Positions 16,065 through 25,731 of a stretch of DNA of 64,000 nt are shown piece by piece. The notes beneath the pieces are model-generated. The model worked only from the letters and a program-made list of their open reading frames with translations. It was not told the origin of the DNA and did no database searches. Each line of letters starts with the position of its first letter. Position 1 is the stretch's first letter. The position numbers and the translations under genes are program-made. Source of the stretch: Sphingomonas bacterium (GTDB lineage: Bacteria; Pseudomonadota; Alphaproteobacteria; Sphingomonadales; Sphingomonadaceae); contig JASBRX010000022.1 of the NCBI GenBank assembly GCA_030149245.1, positions 1 through 64,000 of the forward strand, in the 5' to 3' direction.

Positions 16065-19022
16065 ATGAAGAAGCAGCTTTTGGCGGCGTGCGGTGTGTCG
16101 GCGCTCGTCCTGGGGGGCGCGGCGCCTGCTTTTGCGCAGGACAGCGGAGAAGAGTCCGAAATCGTCATTACCGGATCGCTGATCGCGGGTACGCCCGAGG
16201 ATGCGGCGTTGCCGGTCGACGTGATCGGCGCCGAGGAACTGGCCAAGCAGGGCAATCCGACCGTGCTGGATCTGGTCAAGGCATTGCCGAGTTCGAGCGC
16301 GTCGCTGGGCGACGCCAACCAGTTCGACAGCCGGTCGCAGGGGGCCGAGGGGATCGCGACGGTCAATCTGCGCGGCCTGAGCCCGCAACGCACGCTGGTG
16401 CTGCTCAATTCAAAGCGCCTCGCGACATCGGGCAACGGCGTGCCGGCGGTCGACATCAACCTGTTGCCCCAGGCTGCGATCGGCCGGGTCGAAGTGTTGA
16501 AGGACGGCGCAGCCGCCACCTATGGCTCCGAAGCGATTGCGGGCGTGGTCAACTTCATCACCCGCACCAATCAGCGCGGCTTTCAGGGTTCGGGCAGCTA
16601 TCGCTTCATCGACGGGTCGGACGGCGACATCGATGCGTCGCTGAGCTTTGGCCATGTCGGCGAGAATTTCCGCGTGCTGATCGCCGCGGGATATCAGCAG
16701 CGCGGACAGCTGATGGCCAAGGAGCGCGACTGGGCGATCCGGCCCTATGCCGAAAACCCGCAGGGCGGCTGGACCGGTGGCGGTAATCCGGCGAACTTCC
16801 TGTTTCTGGGAGCGACTGGCGCGCCAGTCAGCGGCATCGCAGCGGACTCGGCCTGCGCCCCGCTGGGCGGCTTCGTCGGGACCGATGCGCGCTGCTACAA
16901 CCAATATTCGGTCTATGACAATCTGGTCGAAAAGGAGTCGCGCGGCCAGGCGTTCATCGATTTCGAATGGGATGTGGGCGAGAAGACGACGCTGCAGGTA
17001 ACCGCGCTCTATGGGCGCACCACGGTTCCCCATTACCTGACCTCGCCATCCTATCTGCTGACCCAGCCGCCGTCCGGCGTGGCGATCGCGGGGACGCCGT
17101 TCGCGCCGTTCGCCGCGCTGCTCAACAGCGGTTTCTTCGTGCCCAGCGCCAATCCGGGCCTGGTTGCGTATCGCGCAGCCAATACCACACCGGCGGGGGC
17201 GGGCGTGCTGTTCCCGACCCTGTTGTTCCGGCCGTTCCTGCTGGGCGGCAATCCCTCGACGCTGGACAATGACTTCGCGCCGGGATCGTCGACGGGCCTG
17301 CGCAAGGGGGAATCGTCGCGCTTCACCGCCGAACTGCGCGGCGAAGTGGCGGATGGCCTGAACTACAACCTCAACGCCACCTATCACAATTACTACCGCT
17401 ACACCGACGGGTACGATTCGTTCGGTGACCGGGTGCAGCGCGCGCTGCTCGGCTTCGGCGGCCCCAACTGCACCGGCAGCACGCCGGGCGCCAATGGCTG
17501 TCAGTGGTTCAACCCGTTCGGCAACGCCGTCTCGGTCAATCCGGCCACCGGCCAGACCAACCCGGTCGCCAATGGCCCGAGCAACAGCGCGGAGCTGGTC
17601 GATTGGTTCTTCGTCCGCTCGAACACGCGGGTGACGACCGATCTGCTCGTGTTCGAAGGATCGTTGAGCGGCGGCACCGGCTTCAGCCTGCCCGGCGGTG
17701 AAGTGCAGTTCGGTGTCGGGGCGCAGTATCGCGATACATCGATCAAAGGGCGCTATGGCGCGGCCAGCAACCTGGCGGTCAATCCGTGCCGCGAAACCCC
17801 GCTCAACGGCAACACCAATCCGGCGGCCTGCTCGGGCGGGCGCGCGGCGGCGGGTGCCTATGGCTTCCTCGGCACCAACCTGGATTATGACCTGTCGGGC
17901 GATGTCTGGGCGGTCTATGCCGAAGCGCAGCTGCCGGTGCTCGACACGCTGAACCTGCAGCTCGCGGCGCGGTTCGAGGATTATGGCGGGGCGACCGGAT
18001 CGACCTTCGATCCCCAGATCCGTGCACGCTGGCAGGTGACCGACTGGCTCGCGCTGCGCGGCGGGTTCGGGACGACGTTCCGCGCGCCGACGCTCAACCA
18101 GCTGGCGCCCGGATCGATCACCGCGCTGCAGATCATCGACACGACGTTCCGCCCGATCGATGTGTTCGGCAACCCGAACCTGGTGCCGGAAAGCTCGAAG
18201 AATTACGGCGCGGGCGTGTTGTTCAATGCAGGCGGGTTCAGCGCCAGCGTCGATTACTACCGCTATGATATCGCGGACGTGATCGTGTCCGATCCGCTGA
18301 TTTCGATGGTCAACACGCTGTTCCCCAGCACGGGCGGCAATACCTGTGCGACCAATGCCGGGCTGGCGGCGCGCTTCACCTTCTCGACCGGGCCGTGCAC
18401 CGCGACGACGGCGCGTACTGCCATTTCGCGCGTCCGGACGCAGAACCAGAATGGCGCGTCGATCACCAATGAAGGCATCGACGTCACCGCCAGCTATCGC
18501 GGAACCGACATGTTCGGCAGTGGCTCGCGCTTCGGCATCGGCGGCAACGTCACCTACACGCTGCAGAACCGGATCAGTGACATTTTCGTCGAAGGCACGC
18601 TGGTGCAGGCGGGGTATGACGGCGTCGGGCTGCTCAATTACCAGACGACGCTGTATCCGGTGCCGGAGTGGAAGGGGCAGGCTTTTCTGGAGCTTGGTGC
18701 CGGGCCAGTCGATGCACGGCTGACCGTGACGTACATCGACGGGCTGTACGATCAGCGCGCCGATATCACGGCGGCGGGCGTCTATGGTCCCAATCCCGCG
18801 CTCGGCGGGGCACGCGTGACCGAGGGGGCGTATATCGACAGCTTCACCACGGCGGATTTCACGATCCAGTTCGAGATTACCCAGAGCGTGACGCTGTCGG
18901 GCAGCATCTACAACATCTTTGACAAGGATCCGCCCTTCGCACGCGAAGACTATAACTACGAGCCGTTCGTCGGGAATCCTCTGGGCCGCAACTTCAAGAT
19001 TGGCGTGTCCGCCAAGTTCTGA
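16065..19022 (+). CDS. TonB-dependent outer-membrane receptor
   Basis: A 985-residue receptor that would import a large or scarce substrate across the outer membrane using TonB energy. The signal peptide (MKKQLLAACGVSALVLGGAA, cut after AFAQ) is followed by a TonB-box-like SEIVITGSLI, a plug domain (about 45-160; VNLRGLSPQRTLVLLNSKRL and VEVLKDGAAATYGSEAIAGV), and a long beta barrel ending in the aromatic-terminated FKIGVSAKF. ATG 16065 has GGGAG at proper spacing. The large-loop, Asn/Gly-rich barrel is typical of sphingomonad receptors for carbohydrates, terpenoids or peptides; the ligand is not evident. An MFS gene follows after a strong terminator. Confidence 0.93.
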   Translation: MKKQLLAACGVSALVLGGAAPAFAQDSGEESEIVITGSLIAGTPEDAALPVDVIGAEELAKQGNPTVLDLVKALPSSSASLGDANQFDSRSQGAEGIATVNLRGLSPQRTLVLLNSKRLATSGNGVPAVDINLLPQAAIGRVEVLKDGAAATYGSEAIAGVVNFITRTNQRGFQGSGSYRFIDGSDGDIDASLSFGHVGENFRVLIAAGYQQRGQLMAKERDWAIRPYAENPQGGWTGGGNPANFLFLGATGAPVSGIAADSACAPLGGFVGTDARCYNQYSVYDNLVEKESRGQAFIDFEWDVGEKTTLQVTALYGRTTVPHYLTSPSYLLTQPPSGVAIAGTPFAPFAALLNSGFFVPSANPGLVAYRAANTTPAGAGVLFPTLLFRPFLLGGNPSTLDNDFAPGSSTGLRKGESSRFTAELRGEVADGLNYNLNATYHNYYRYTDGYDSFGDRVQRALLGFGGPNCTGSTPGANGCQWFNPFGNAVSVNPATGQTNPVANGPSNSAELVDWFFVRSNTRVTTDLLVFEGSLSGGTGFSLPGGEVQFGVGAQYRDTSIKGRYGAASNLAVNPCRETPLNGNTNPAACSGGRAAAGAYGFLGTNLDYDLSGDVWAVYAEAQLPVLDTLNLQLAARFEDYGGATGSTFDPQIRARWQVTDWLALRGGFGTTFRAPTLNQLAPGSITALQIIDTTFRPIDVFGNPNLVPESSKNYGAGVLFNAGGFSASVDYYRYDIADVIVSDPLISMVNTLFPSTGGNTCATNAGLAARFTFSTGPCTATTARTAISRVRTQNQNGASITNEGIDVTASYRGTDMFGSGSRFGIGGNVTYTLQNRISDIFVEGTLVQAGYDGVGLLNYQTTLYPVPEWKGQAFLELGAGPVDARLTVTYIDGLYDQRADITAAGVYGPNPALGGARVTEGAYIDSFTTADFTIQFEITQSVTLSGSIYNIFDKDPPFAREDYNYEPFVGNPLGRNFKIGVSAKF

Positions 19023-19034
19023 AGCCGGCACCTG

Positions 19035-19302
19035 AGGGCCTGAACTCAACCGGAACGGAGATCGAGATTGCCAGAGCGAGGCCACCGGCAAGGAGTGCAG
19101 CGCAGTCGCGTAGCAGAGCTACGCGCAAGCAAGCGACGCCGTCCGGTGGCCTCGCTCTGGCAACCGCAGAGCGGCGGGCGGATTTTGGCGCAGGGCTTCG
19201 TCGCTTGTCGGTCACGATGCTTCAGCATCGCTCCCTCCGCGCTCCTCGCCCTGCGCCAAAATCCGCTCCGTCTCGACCCCGTTCCGGTTGAGTTCGGGCC
19301 CT
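19035..19302. repeat. branched inverted-repeat structure downstream of the receptor
   Basis: An outer imperfect inverted repeat (GGCCTGAACTCAACCGGAAC near 19038, inverse near 19280) encloses two perfect inner ones: a 21-bp pair (19068-19088 with 19143-19163, containing GCGAGGCCACCGG) and a 19-bp pair (19178-19196 with 19248-19266, GCGGATTTTGGCGCAGGGC). Each inner pair has its own apical hairpin (GCGTAGC-AGA-GCTACGC; CGATGC-TTCA-GCATCG). No gene is present. Confidence 0.85.
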
Positions 19303-19306
19303 AAGG

Positions 19307-19346
19307 GGCTCCGTCGCGCGGGGAACGCGACGGAGCCTCGATTTTA
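19307..19346 (+). terminator. intrinsic terminator after the TonB receptor
   Basis: A perfect 12-bp stem GGCTCCGTCGCG (19307-19318) / CGCGACGGAGCC (19326-19337) with a 7-base loop is followed by TCGATTTTA. It closes the receptor unit and separates it from the MFS gene. Confidence 0.85.
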
Positions 19347-19383
19347 TCGGGCCACATGGGCCGCTTGAAGGAGTAGCGTATCG

Positions 19384-20685
19384 ATGGCGACCATCCCCGC
19401 GACGTCCGCTGAGGACGCGCTCGCGATCCGGCGGCGCACCGCCACGCTGATCCTGCTCACCGCCGCCTATTTCTTCAGTTACATGGACCGGCAGATCCTC
19501 GCGATCCTGCAGGAGGACATCAAGAAAGAGCTGTTGCTGTCCGACACGCAGCTCGGACTGCTCGCGGGCTTTGCCTTTGCCATCTTCTACGCGACGTTGG
19601 GCCTGCCCGTCGCGCGCTGGGCCGACCGCAGCAATCGCGTCAACATCATTGCGATCGCGCTGTCGCTGTGGAGCGCGATGACCGCCGTGTGCGGGCTGGC
19701 GCAGAATTTCGTGCAGCTGCTGCTCGCCCGGATCGGCGTCGGCATCGGTGAGGCGGGGTCGAGCCCGCCGAGCCATTCGATCATCGCCGACCTCTACCCG
19801 CCCGAAAAGCGCGCCGGAGCGATGGGCATCTACTCGCTCGGCGTCGTGCTGGGTGCCGCTGGCGGTACGATCATCGGCGGCACGCTGGCGCATTATTTCG
19901 GATGGCGCGTCGCGATGTTCGCGGTCGGCATCCCCGGCATCTTGCTCGCGATCATCATCAAGCTGTTCGTGGTCGAGCCGCGTCGCGGCCTGTCCGACCC
20001 CAGCCATACGCCCGCCGCGCAGGGCGCGATGCCGAGCCTTGGCGACGGCTTTCGCTCGCTGTTCGCCAATCGCGCCGCGGTGCATCTGGTGCTGGGCGTC
20101 ACCATCACTTCGCTGATTGGCTATGGCCATACCGCGTTCGGCTCCAGCTTTCTGATCCGCACGATCGGGCTCTCCAAGATCGAGATCGCGTCGATCGTCG
20201 CGCCGGTGGGTGCGGTGTGCGGCACGCTGTCGGCGGTGCTCGGCGGCTGGCTGGCGAACAAGGCGGCGGTGCGCTGGGGGCTGCACAGCCAGGCGTGGCT
20301 GGTGCTGGTGATGAAGGGGGTGGGGCTGCCCTTGTCCTTCCTGTTCTTCGCCTCGTCCGATCCGTGGATCGCGATTCCGATTTACTGGGTGTCGCTGCTG
20401 CTGGTGAACTCCTATCTCGGCCCCAGCTTCGCGCTGATCCAGGGGCTCGCGCCGCTGCGGATGCGGGCATTGTGGGCGGCGGTGACGCTGCTGGTGATCA
20501 ACCTGATCGGGCTTGGCCTCGGCCCGACGATGATCGGGGTGATCTCCGATGCGCTGAAGCCCAGCTATGGCGAGGCGGAGGCGCTGCGGCTGGCGATGCT
20601 GACCTTCGCTGCGGCGACGCCATGGGCGCTGTTCCATTACTGGCGCGCGGGGGTGTGGTTGAAGCGGGGGGCGGCTGCGGGCTGA
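19384..20685 (+). CDS. MFS transporter, Spinster-like
   Basis: A 433-residue inner-membrane carrier with 12 predicted spans. FFSYMDRQILAILQEDIKKE in the first span/loop and ARWADRSNRVNIIAIA (motif A variant) are typical of the spns/Spinster-like MFS branch found beside TonB receptors in sphingomonads. GIGEAGSSPPSHSIIADLYP is the conserved span-4/5 segment. It may move the ligand of the upstream receptor from periplasm to cytoplasm; that link rests on position alone. GGAG lies 11 bases before ATG 19384. Confidence 0.87.
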   Translation: MATIPATSAEDALAIRRRTATLILLTAAYFFSYMDRQILAILQEDIKKELLLSDTQLGLLAGFAFAIFYATLGLPVARWADRSNRVNIIAIALSLWSAMTAVCGLAQNFVQLLLARIGVGIGEAGSSPPSHSIIADLYPPEKRAGAMGIYSLGVVLGAAGGTIIGGTLAHYFGWRVAMFAVGIPGILLAIIIKLFVVEPRRGLSDPSHTPAAQGAMPSLGDGFRSLFANRAAVHLVLGVTITSLIGYGHTAFGSSFLIRTIGLSKIEIASIVAPVGAVCGTLSAVLGGWLANKAAVRWGLHSQAWLVLVMKGVGLPLSFLFFASSDPWIAIPIYWVSLLLVNSYLGPSFALIQGLAPLRMRALWAAVTLLVINLIGLGLGPTMIGVISDALKPSYGEAEALRLAMLTFAAATPWALFHYWRAGVWLKRGAAAG

Positions 20686-20733
20686 CGCCGTCCTTGCCAA
20701 GCGCAATCCCCCAACTTAGCCTTTCCGTTCTGT

Positions 20734-21876
20734 GTGTTGGCGGTGACGGGGGCGTATATGTTGGTGCTGGGCTTGATGTTGGCCGTTCCACAGGCTGCCC
20801 CGGCGCCCAAGCCCGCGGACTCCCAGGATATCGTTGTGGTCGCCAATCGCATGGGCGCGGCGCTGAAGCGCTGCCTTGAGCGCAACTGCCCGCCCGAGGA
20901 GGAAGTCGAGGCCGCGATGGAGGCGGGGGCGGAGAGCTTTGCCGCCGGGCGTTATGAAGAGGCGAAGAAAACGCTGCGGCTCGCCATTTCCCGCAACGCC
21001 AAATATGCCAAAGTCATACCGACCAAAATTTCCGACCTTTATGCCACCTATGCCGATGTCGCCGAACATGAGGGCGACGAAACTGCGTTCATCGATTCGA
21101 CCCGCAACAGCGTGACCGTATTGCGCCGGGCGCTGGGCGAGGGGCACCCCGCGGCGATCCGCGTGTCCGCGCGCCTGGGCGACATGTGGGCCAAGCTGGG
21201 GCAGCCGCAACGCGCCGATGGCGCCTACCAGCGCGAGGCCGAACGCGCGGCGCGGTTCGGACGGCGCGACCTTGCCGGCATGCTGACCTTTCGCCGTGCC
21301 TGGCTGGCGCTGGCGGCGCGGGACAAGCCGCATGCGCGCAAGATGCTCGCCACTCTTGAACGCGAATATGGCGGCGAGCCCGTATTCAGCCCGGCGCTTG
21401 CGATCCTGAGGGCACGGCTCGCGCTGGGAGACGGGAAGGATGACGGGACCGATGCGTTCATCGCCGCGATCCGGCAGGCGGGAATGGCCGATCCGCTGCT
21501 GATGCGGGAGCCGAAATACCCCGAGTTCGACCCCGCGCCGATGGTGTTCGGCTCCAGCCGTGATATTGTGTGGGCCGATATCGGGTTCTGGATTCAGCCC
21601 GACGGCACGACCGCCGGGATTGAAGTCCTGCGACCGGCGGAGGATGGCGCGTGGGCGAAACGCCTGTTCAAGCAGATCGCCGGTCGCCGCTATTCGCCGG
21701 TCGAGGGTGCCGAAGCGGGATCGATGGGCGTGTATCGGGTCGAGCGCTATACGCTGCGCCCGGCCTATAAGGTCGATATCGGGACGCGGATTCGCCAGCG
21801 CGTCGGGCCGGTCAGCCTGCACCAGGTCGACATCACCAAGTTGGCCGCGCACACCGAGGCCAGCGCGACGCCCTGA
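20734..21876 (+). CDS. exported repeat protein with TonB C-terminal-like domain
   Basis: A 380-residue exported protein. A hydrophobic N-terminus (MLVLGLMLAVPQAAPA) is followed by DSQDIVVVANR, which resembles a TonB-box motif. The middle (about 55-245) is helical with TPR-like units such as GAESFAAGRYEEAKKTLRLA and LGDMWAKLGQPQRADGAYQR. The C-terminal part has FWIQPDGTTAGIEVLRPAED, the strand pattern of TonB C-terminal domains. The start is uncertain: GTG 20734, GTG 20743 and ATG 20758 are all possible, the last having GGGGG upstream. It may be a periplasmic or outer-membrane accessory of the receptor; no reaction is suggested. Confidence 0.65.
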   Translation: MLAVTGAYMLVLGLMLAVPQAAPAPKPADSQDIVVVANRMGAALKRCLERNCPPEEEVEAAMEAGAESFAAGRYEEAKKTLRLAISRNAKYAKVIPTKISDLYATYADVAEHEGDETAFIDSTRNSVTVLRRALGEGHPAAIRVSARLGDMWAKLGQPQRADGAYQREAERAARFGRRDLAGMLTFRRAWLALAARDKPHARKMLATLEREYGGEPVFSPALAILRARLALGDGKDDGTDAFIAAIRQAGMADPLLMREPKYPEFDPAPMVFGSSRDIVWADIGFWIQPDGTTAGIEVLRPAEDGAWAKRLFKQIAGRRYSPVEGAEAGSMGVYRVERYTLRPAYKVDIGTRIRQRVGPVSLHQVDITKLAAHTEASATP

Positions 21877-21883
21877 TCCCCAA

Positions 21884-23128
21884 TCAGAAGTCCAGCACCC
21901 GATCGTCGAACAGGCCGAACACGATGGTCGAGGCGTAGAACGCCACCGCGCGGTCGCGCGGCATGGTGCTGGCCCATTTGCGCATGTCGAACGCGGCGTT
22001 CTGCAGCGCCATCATCGTCTGGCTGGCGACGAGCGGGTCGATCGCGCGGATCGATCCTTCGGCGATGCCGTCGGACAGCATCCCGGCATAGCGGCGCGCA
22101 ATGCGGTTCGACCGGTCGATCAGTGCGGTGCGGACACGTGCGGGCAGGCCCGACAGCGCGGTGGTGCGCAGCAGCGGGCCGCGCTCGGAAAATTGCACGT
22201 CGAGCAGAGTGGCGATGATGCTGGTCAGCTTGCGCCAATGGTCGCCCGGCCCCTCTTCCGCCAGTCGCTGGGCGTCGGCGATCAGGTCGAAGCTGCGCTT
22301 GTAGCATTCGATCACCAGCTCGTCCTTGGCGTCGAGATGGTGGTAGAAACTGCCCTTGGTAACGTTGAGCTCGCTCGCGATCTTTTGCACCGACGCGCCG
22401 CGATAGCCGAGCTCGTTGATCAGCCGCGTCGCCGCGAGCAGGAATGCCTCGCGCCCCGGCTCGGCCTCGTCATGCGTCAGGTCGAGCATTGCCGGCTTCC
22501 ACACATCGCCCGGGGTGGCAATGCCGTGGCGGAACACGTCCATCAGCCGGCTTTCGACGCGCGGATATTCGTCGACTTCGTAACGCGTGATCCAGGCGGG
22601 GAGCCAGAAGGTGTTTTCGAGCAGCACATGCGCCCGCCCGCCGCGCAGATCGGTTTCGGCGCGCGTGCCGCCGTCGCCCCACAGGGCGCGGGTCTTGCGG
22701 AAAATCTGCTGCCAGCGCTGCATCAGGCGGGTGCGCAGCTCGCCCTCCATCGCGCGCAGGTCGGACAGGATCGCGAACGCCTTTTCCTCGCCGCGATGGA
22801 TGCTGGCGAGGCGCGCCATGTTGATCGACAGATAGCGGGCGACGCGTGCCTCCGGCGTCGCTTCGCGATGCGCTTCGTCGAGCATCGCGTCGAGCCGGTC
22901 GAGCGTCACGTCGAACGCGGCGGCCGCCAGATCTTCCTTGCGCTTGAAATAATAGGTCACGCTGGTGGTGTTGAGGCCGACGCGCTGCGCGACATCGGCG
23001 AAGGTCATGCCCTTCGCGCTCTGATCGTTGATCACGTCCGCTGCGGCCGCGAGGATCGCGTCGCGCTTGGCGCGGAACCGTTTTGTTTCACCCCGCGCCT
23101 CTTCGGGCGCTGCATCTTCGGCGTTCAT
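21884..23128 (-). CDS. tandem TetR-family transcriptional regulator
   Basis: A 414-residue protein that contains two TetR-like halves. The first DNA-binding domain is at about residues 18-65 (AILAAAADVINDQSAKGMTF, then VAQRVGLNTTSVTYYFKRKE); the second at about 228-275 (EAFLLAATRLINELGYRGAS, then IASELNVTKGSFYHHLDAKD). Each is followed by a helical ligand-type domain. Normal TetR proteins are about 200 residues and act as dimers, so this is a head-to-tail duplication acting as a built-in dimer. It is divergent from the acyl-CoA dehydrogenase operon at 23284 and probably controls it, perhaps with an acyl-CoA as ligand. Confidence 0.88.
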   Translation of the reverse strand: MNAEDAAPEEARGETKRFRAKRDAILAAAADVINDQSAKGMTFADVAQRVGLNTTSVTYYFKRKEDLAAAAFDVTLDRLDAMLDEAHREATPEARVARYLSINMARLASIHRGEEKAFAILSDLRAMEGELRTRLMQRWQQIFRKTRALWGDGGTRAETDLRGGRAHVLLENTFWLPAWITRYEVDEYPRVESRLMDVFRHGIATPGDVWKPAMLDLTHDEAEPGREAFLLAATRLINELGYRGASVQKIASELNVTKGSFYHHLDAKDELVIECYKRSFDLIADAQRLAEEGPGDHWRKLTSIIATLLDVQFSERGPLLRTTALSGLPARVRTALIDRSNRIARRYAGMLSDGIAEGSIRAIDPLVASQTMMALQNAAFDMRKWASTMPRDRAVAFYASTIVFGLFDDRVLDF

Positions 23129-23227
23129 CGCGCCAGATTAGCAAATTTGATTCGAACGAACAGTCCTAAACAGCAACAATGCGATGCGCAGGGAAGCGCA
23201 GCGGAAAAATGCTGCGTCGCCCACTTT

Positions 23228-23243
23228 ACCGAATATCGGGTAT
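23228..23243. promoter_or_regulatory. candidate operator in the tetR / dehydrogenase divergent region
   Basis: TACCGAATATCGGGTA is a 16-bp near-palindrome placed about 40 bases before the dehydrogenase start and 100 bases from the TetR start. Position fits a binding site for the tandem TetR protein. Support is symmetry only. Confidence 0.3.
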
Positions 23244-23283
23244 GGCCTAATCGAGTCGAAATGGATTCAAGAAGGAGAGGCCC

Positions 23284-24567
23284 ATGGATTTCACGCTGAC
23301 CGAGCGCGAGACCTATTTCCGCGACCGCGTGAAGGGGTTCATCGACCAATATATCACCCCGCGCAACGACGAGTATCGCCGCCAGGCCTATGAGGGCGAG
23401 CGCTGGAAGGTGCTGCCGGTGATCGAGGAGTTGAAGCCGGTCGCGCGCGCACAGGGGCTGTGGAATTTCTTCATGCCGCCGCATTCGGGCCAGACCCATG
23501 TCGACGACACATTCGAGTTCGAGGGGACGCAGCTCACCAACCTCGAATACGCCCTGTGCGCCGAGGAAATGGGCCGCGCGGGATGGGCGAGCGAGGTGTT
23601 CAACTGCTCCGCGCCCGACACCGGTAATATGGAGGTGCTCCACCGCTACGGCACGCGTGAGCACAAGGAGCGTTGGCTGAAGCCGCTGATGAATGGCGAG
23701 ATTCGCTCGGCGTTCCTGATGACCGAGCCGGACGTCGCTTCGTCCGACGCGACCAACATCCAGACGTCGATGGTCCGCGACGGGGATCATTATGTGATCA
23801 ACGGCCGCAAATGGTGGTCTTCGGGCGTGGGCGACCCGCGCTGTGCCGTCGCGATCGTGATGGGCAAGACCAACCCCGACGCCTCGCGCCACGCGCAGCA
23901 GAGCCAGATTCTGGTGCCGATGGACACGCCCGGCGTCAGGATCGAACGCATGCTTTCGGTGTTCGGGTATGATCACGCGCCGCACGGCCATGGCGAGGTG
24001 GTGCTGGAGAATGTGCGCGTGCCCGTCGAGAATATCCTGCTCGGCGAAGGGCGCGGGTTCGAGATCGCGCAGGGCCGCCTGGGGCCGGGGCGCATCCATC
24101 ATTGCATGCGCTCGATCGGGGTTGCCGAAATGGCGCTGGAGCTGATGTGCAAGCGGCTGCTGAGCCGGGTCGCATTCGGCAAGCGCATCGCCGACCATTC
24201 GATCTGGGAACAGCGGGTGGCCGAGGCGCGATCGAACCTCGAGATGATGCGCCTGCTGTGCCTCAAGGCGGCGGACATGATGGACAAGGCGGGCAACAAG
24301 TCGGCGCAGGGCGAGATCGCGATGATCAAGGCAATGGGCCCGCGCATGACGCTGCAAATCCTGGACGATGCGATCCAGGCGTTTGGCGGTGCGGGCGTGT
24401 CGGGCGACACGCCGCTCGCCAGCGCCTGGGCGAGCATGCGCACGCTGCGTTTTGCCGACGGGCCGGACGAGGTGCACAACCGGGCGATCGCGCGGTCTGA
24501 GTTCGGCAAGTATGGCGAGTTCAAGGCTGATCGCCCGAGCAGCGGTGACTTGGCGGTGTCGCGGTAA
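23284..24567 (+). CDS. acyl-CoA dehydrogenase, ACAD10/11-like
   Basis: A 427-residue FAD enzyme of the ACAD10/ACAD11 subgroup. Key segments: [65 protein letters not shown], and [16 protein letters not shown] near the end. The same operon has an APH-type kinase (25728), the domain that in human ACAD10/11 is fused to this dehydrogenase. In those proteins the pair converts 4-hydroxyacyl-CoA by phosphorylation and elimination. GAAGGAGAG gives a clear ribosome site. It is the first gene of a five-gene operon divergent from the tandem TetR regulator. Confidence 0.9.
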   Translation: MDFTLTERETYFRDRVKGFIDQYITPRNDEYRRQAYEGERWKVLPVIEELKPVARAQGLWNFFMPPHSGQTHVDDTFEFEGTQLTNLEYALCAEEMGRAGWASEVFNCSAPDTGNMEVLHRYGTREHKERWLKPLMNGEIRSAFLMTEPDVASSDATNIQTSMVRDGDHYVINGRKWWSSGVGDPRCAVAIVMGKTNPDASRHAQQSQILVPMDTPGVRIERMLSVFGYDHAPHGHGEVVLENVRVPVENILLGEGRGFEIAQGRLGPGRIHHCMRSIGVAEMALELMCKRLLSRVAFGKRIADHSIWEQRVAEARSNLEMMRLLCLKAADMMDKAGNKSAQGEIAMIKAMGPRMTLQILDDAIQAFGGAGVSGDTPLASAWASMRTLRFADGPDEVHNRAIARSEFGKYGEFKADRPSSGDLAVSR

Positions 24568-24573
24568 GGACGG

Positions 24574-24636
24574 CGTCACCCCAGCGAAAGCTGGGGTCTC
24601 GTGTGGCTTGAGACCCCAGCTTTCGCTGGGGTGACG
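24574..24636. repeat. GTCACCCCAGC inverted pair (63 bp)
   Basis: CGTCACCCCAGCGAAAGCTG plus GGGTCTC is followed by a 9-base spacer and the exact inverse GAGACCCCAGCTTTCGCTGG plus GGTGACG. It ends 9 bases before the GTG start of the alcohol dehydrogenase. Read in frame, its right arm encodes ETPAFAGVT, which would wrongly lengthen that protein. Confidence 0.9.
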
Positions 24637-24645
24637 GAGGGAACA

Positions 24646-25731
24646 GTGAAAGCAGCAGTGTTGTTCGAGGCGGGCAAGCCGCTCGAAATCCACGACATCC
24701 GCATCGACAAGCCCGGACCGCGCGAGGTGCTGGTGCGCACCGCGGCGTGCGGCGTGTGCCGGTCGGACCTGCATTTCGTCGATGGCGCCTATCCGCATGC
24801 GATGCCGACCGTGCCGGGGCATGAGGCGGCGGGCGTGGTCGAGGCGGTGGGGAGCGAGGTCACGCGGCTGAAGCCGGGCGACCATGTCATCACCTTCTTC
24901 ACCGTGTTCTGCGGGTCGTGCGAGTTCTGTATCTCGGGCCGCCCGTCGCTGTGTCTGGACAATTCGACCCGCCGCCCGGCCGATGCCGCGCCCAAGCTGA
25001 GCCTAAGCGATGGCACGCCGGTCAACCATTTCCTCAACCTGTCGGCCTTTGCCGAACAGATGCTGATCCACGAAAATGCGTGTGTCGCGATCAGCAAGGA
25101 TATGCCGCTCGACCGTGCCGCCTTGCTCGGCTGTGCGGTGCTGACCGGGGCGGGATCGATCTTCCGCGACAGCAAGGTGACGCCGGGCGAGACGGTCGCG
25201 GTGATCGGGTGCGGCGGCATCGGCCTGTCCGCGATCAACGCCGCGAAGATCGCGGGCGCGGGCAAGATCATCGCGATCGACCCGGTCCCGGAAAAGCGCG
25301 CGCTCGCGCGGAAGATGGGCGCGACGCACGACCTCGACGCCATGGCCCCCGATCTGGTCAAGCAGGTGCTGAAACTCACCGATGGCGGCGTGCATTACGC
25401 GATCGAGGCGGTCGGGCGGCCGCAGACTGCGGAGACTGCGTGGCACGTGCTGCGTCGGGGCGGGACCGCGACGATCCTGGGCATGATCAAACCGGGTGAG
25501 TCGGTCAGCATTCCGGGCCCGACCTTCCTGTCGGGCAAGAAGCTGCAAGGGTCGCTCGCCGGGTCGATGCAGTTCCCGATCGATCTGCCGCGCCTTGTCC
25601 AGATGTATCTCGACGGCGTGCTCGACCTCGACACGATGGTGGCCGAGCGGATCCGGCTGGAGGACATCAACCATGCCTTCGACAATCTGCGACAGGGGGA
25701 CGCGGTGCGATCCGTGATCGAATTCGCATGA
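24646..25731 (+). CDS. zinc-dependent alcohol dehydrogenase, MDR family
   Basis: A 361-residue medium-chain dehydrogenase using NAD(P). Catalytic zinc ligands are seen in CGVCRSDLHF (Cys), PGHEAAGVVEAVG (His-Glu) and later Cys; the structural zinc site is CGSCEFCISGRPSLC. The Rossmann motif is VIGCGGIGLSA, with IDPV at the end of beta-2. GTG 24646 is chosen because upstream in-frame codons lie in the palindrome. GGAGGGAACA precedes it. It is gene two of the operon, between the ACAD10-like enzyme and the kinase, with its stop overlapping the kinase start as ATGA. It likely oxidises a secondary or primary alcohol intermediate. Confidence 0.9.
   Translation: MKAAVLFEAGKPLEIHDIRIDKPGPREVLVRTAACGVCRSDLHFVDGAYPHAMPTVPGHEAAGVVEAVGSEVTRLKPGDHVITFFTVFCGSCEFCISGRPSLCLDNSTRRPADAAPKLSLSDGTPVNHFLNLSAFAEQMLIHENACVAISKDMPLDRAALLGCAVLTGAGSIFRDSKVTPGETVAVIGCGGIGLSAINAAKIAGAGKIIAIDPVPEKRALARKMGATHDLDAMAPDLVKQVLKLTDGGVHYAIEAVGRPQTAETAWHVLRRGGTATILGMIKPGESVSIPGPTFLSGKKLQGSLAGSMQFPIDLPRLVQMYLDGVLDLDTMVAERIRLEDINHAFDNLRQGDAVRSVIEFA

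Noticed and set aside
24601..24645. Longer start of the alcohol dehydrogenase (adding ETPAFAGVT)
   Set aside because: The added residues are the palindrome at 24574-24636 read in frame; GTG 24646 has a proper ribosome site and gives the normal family length.
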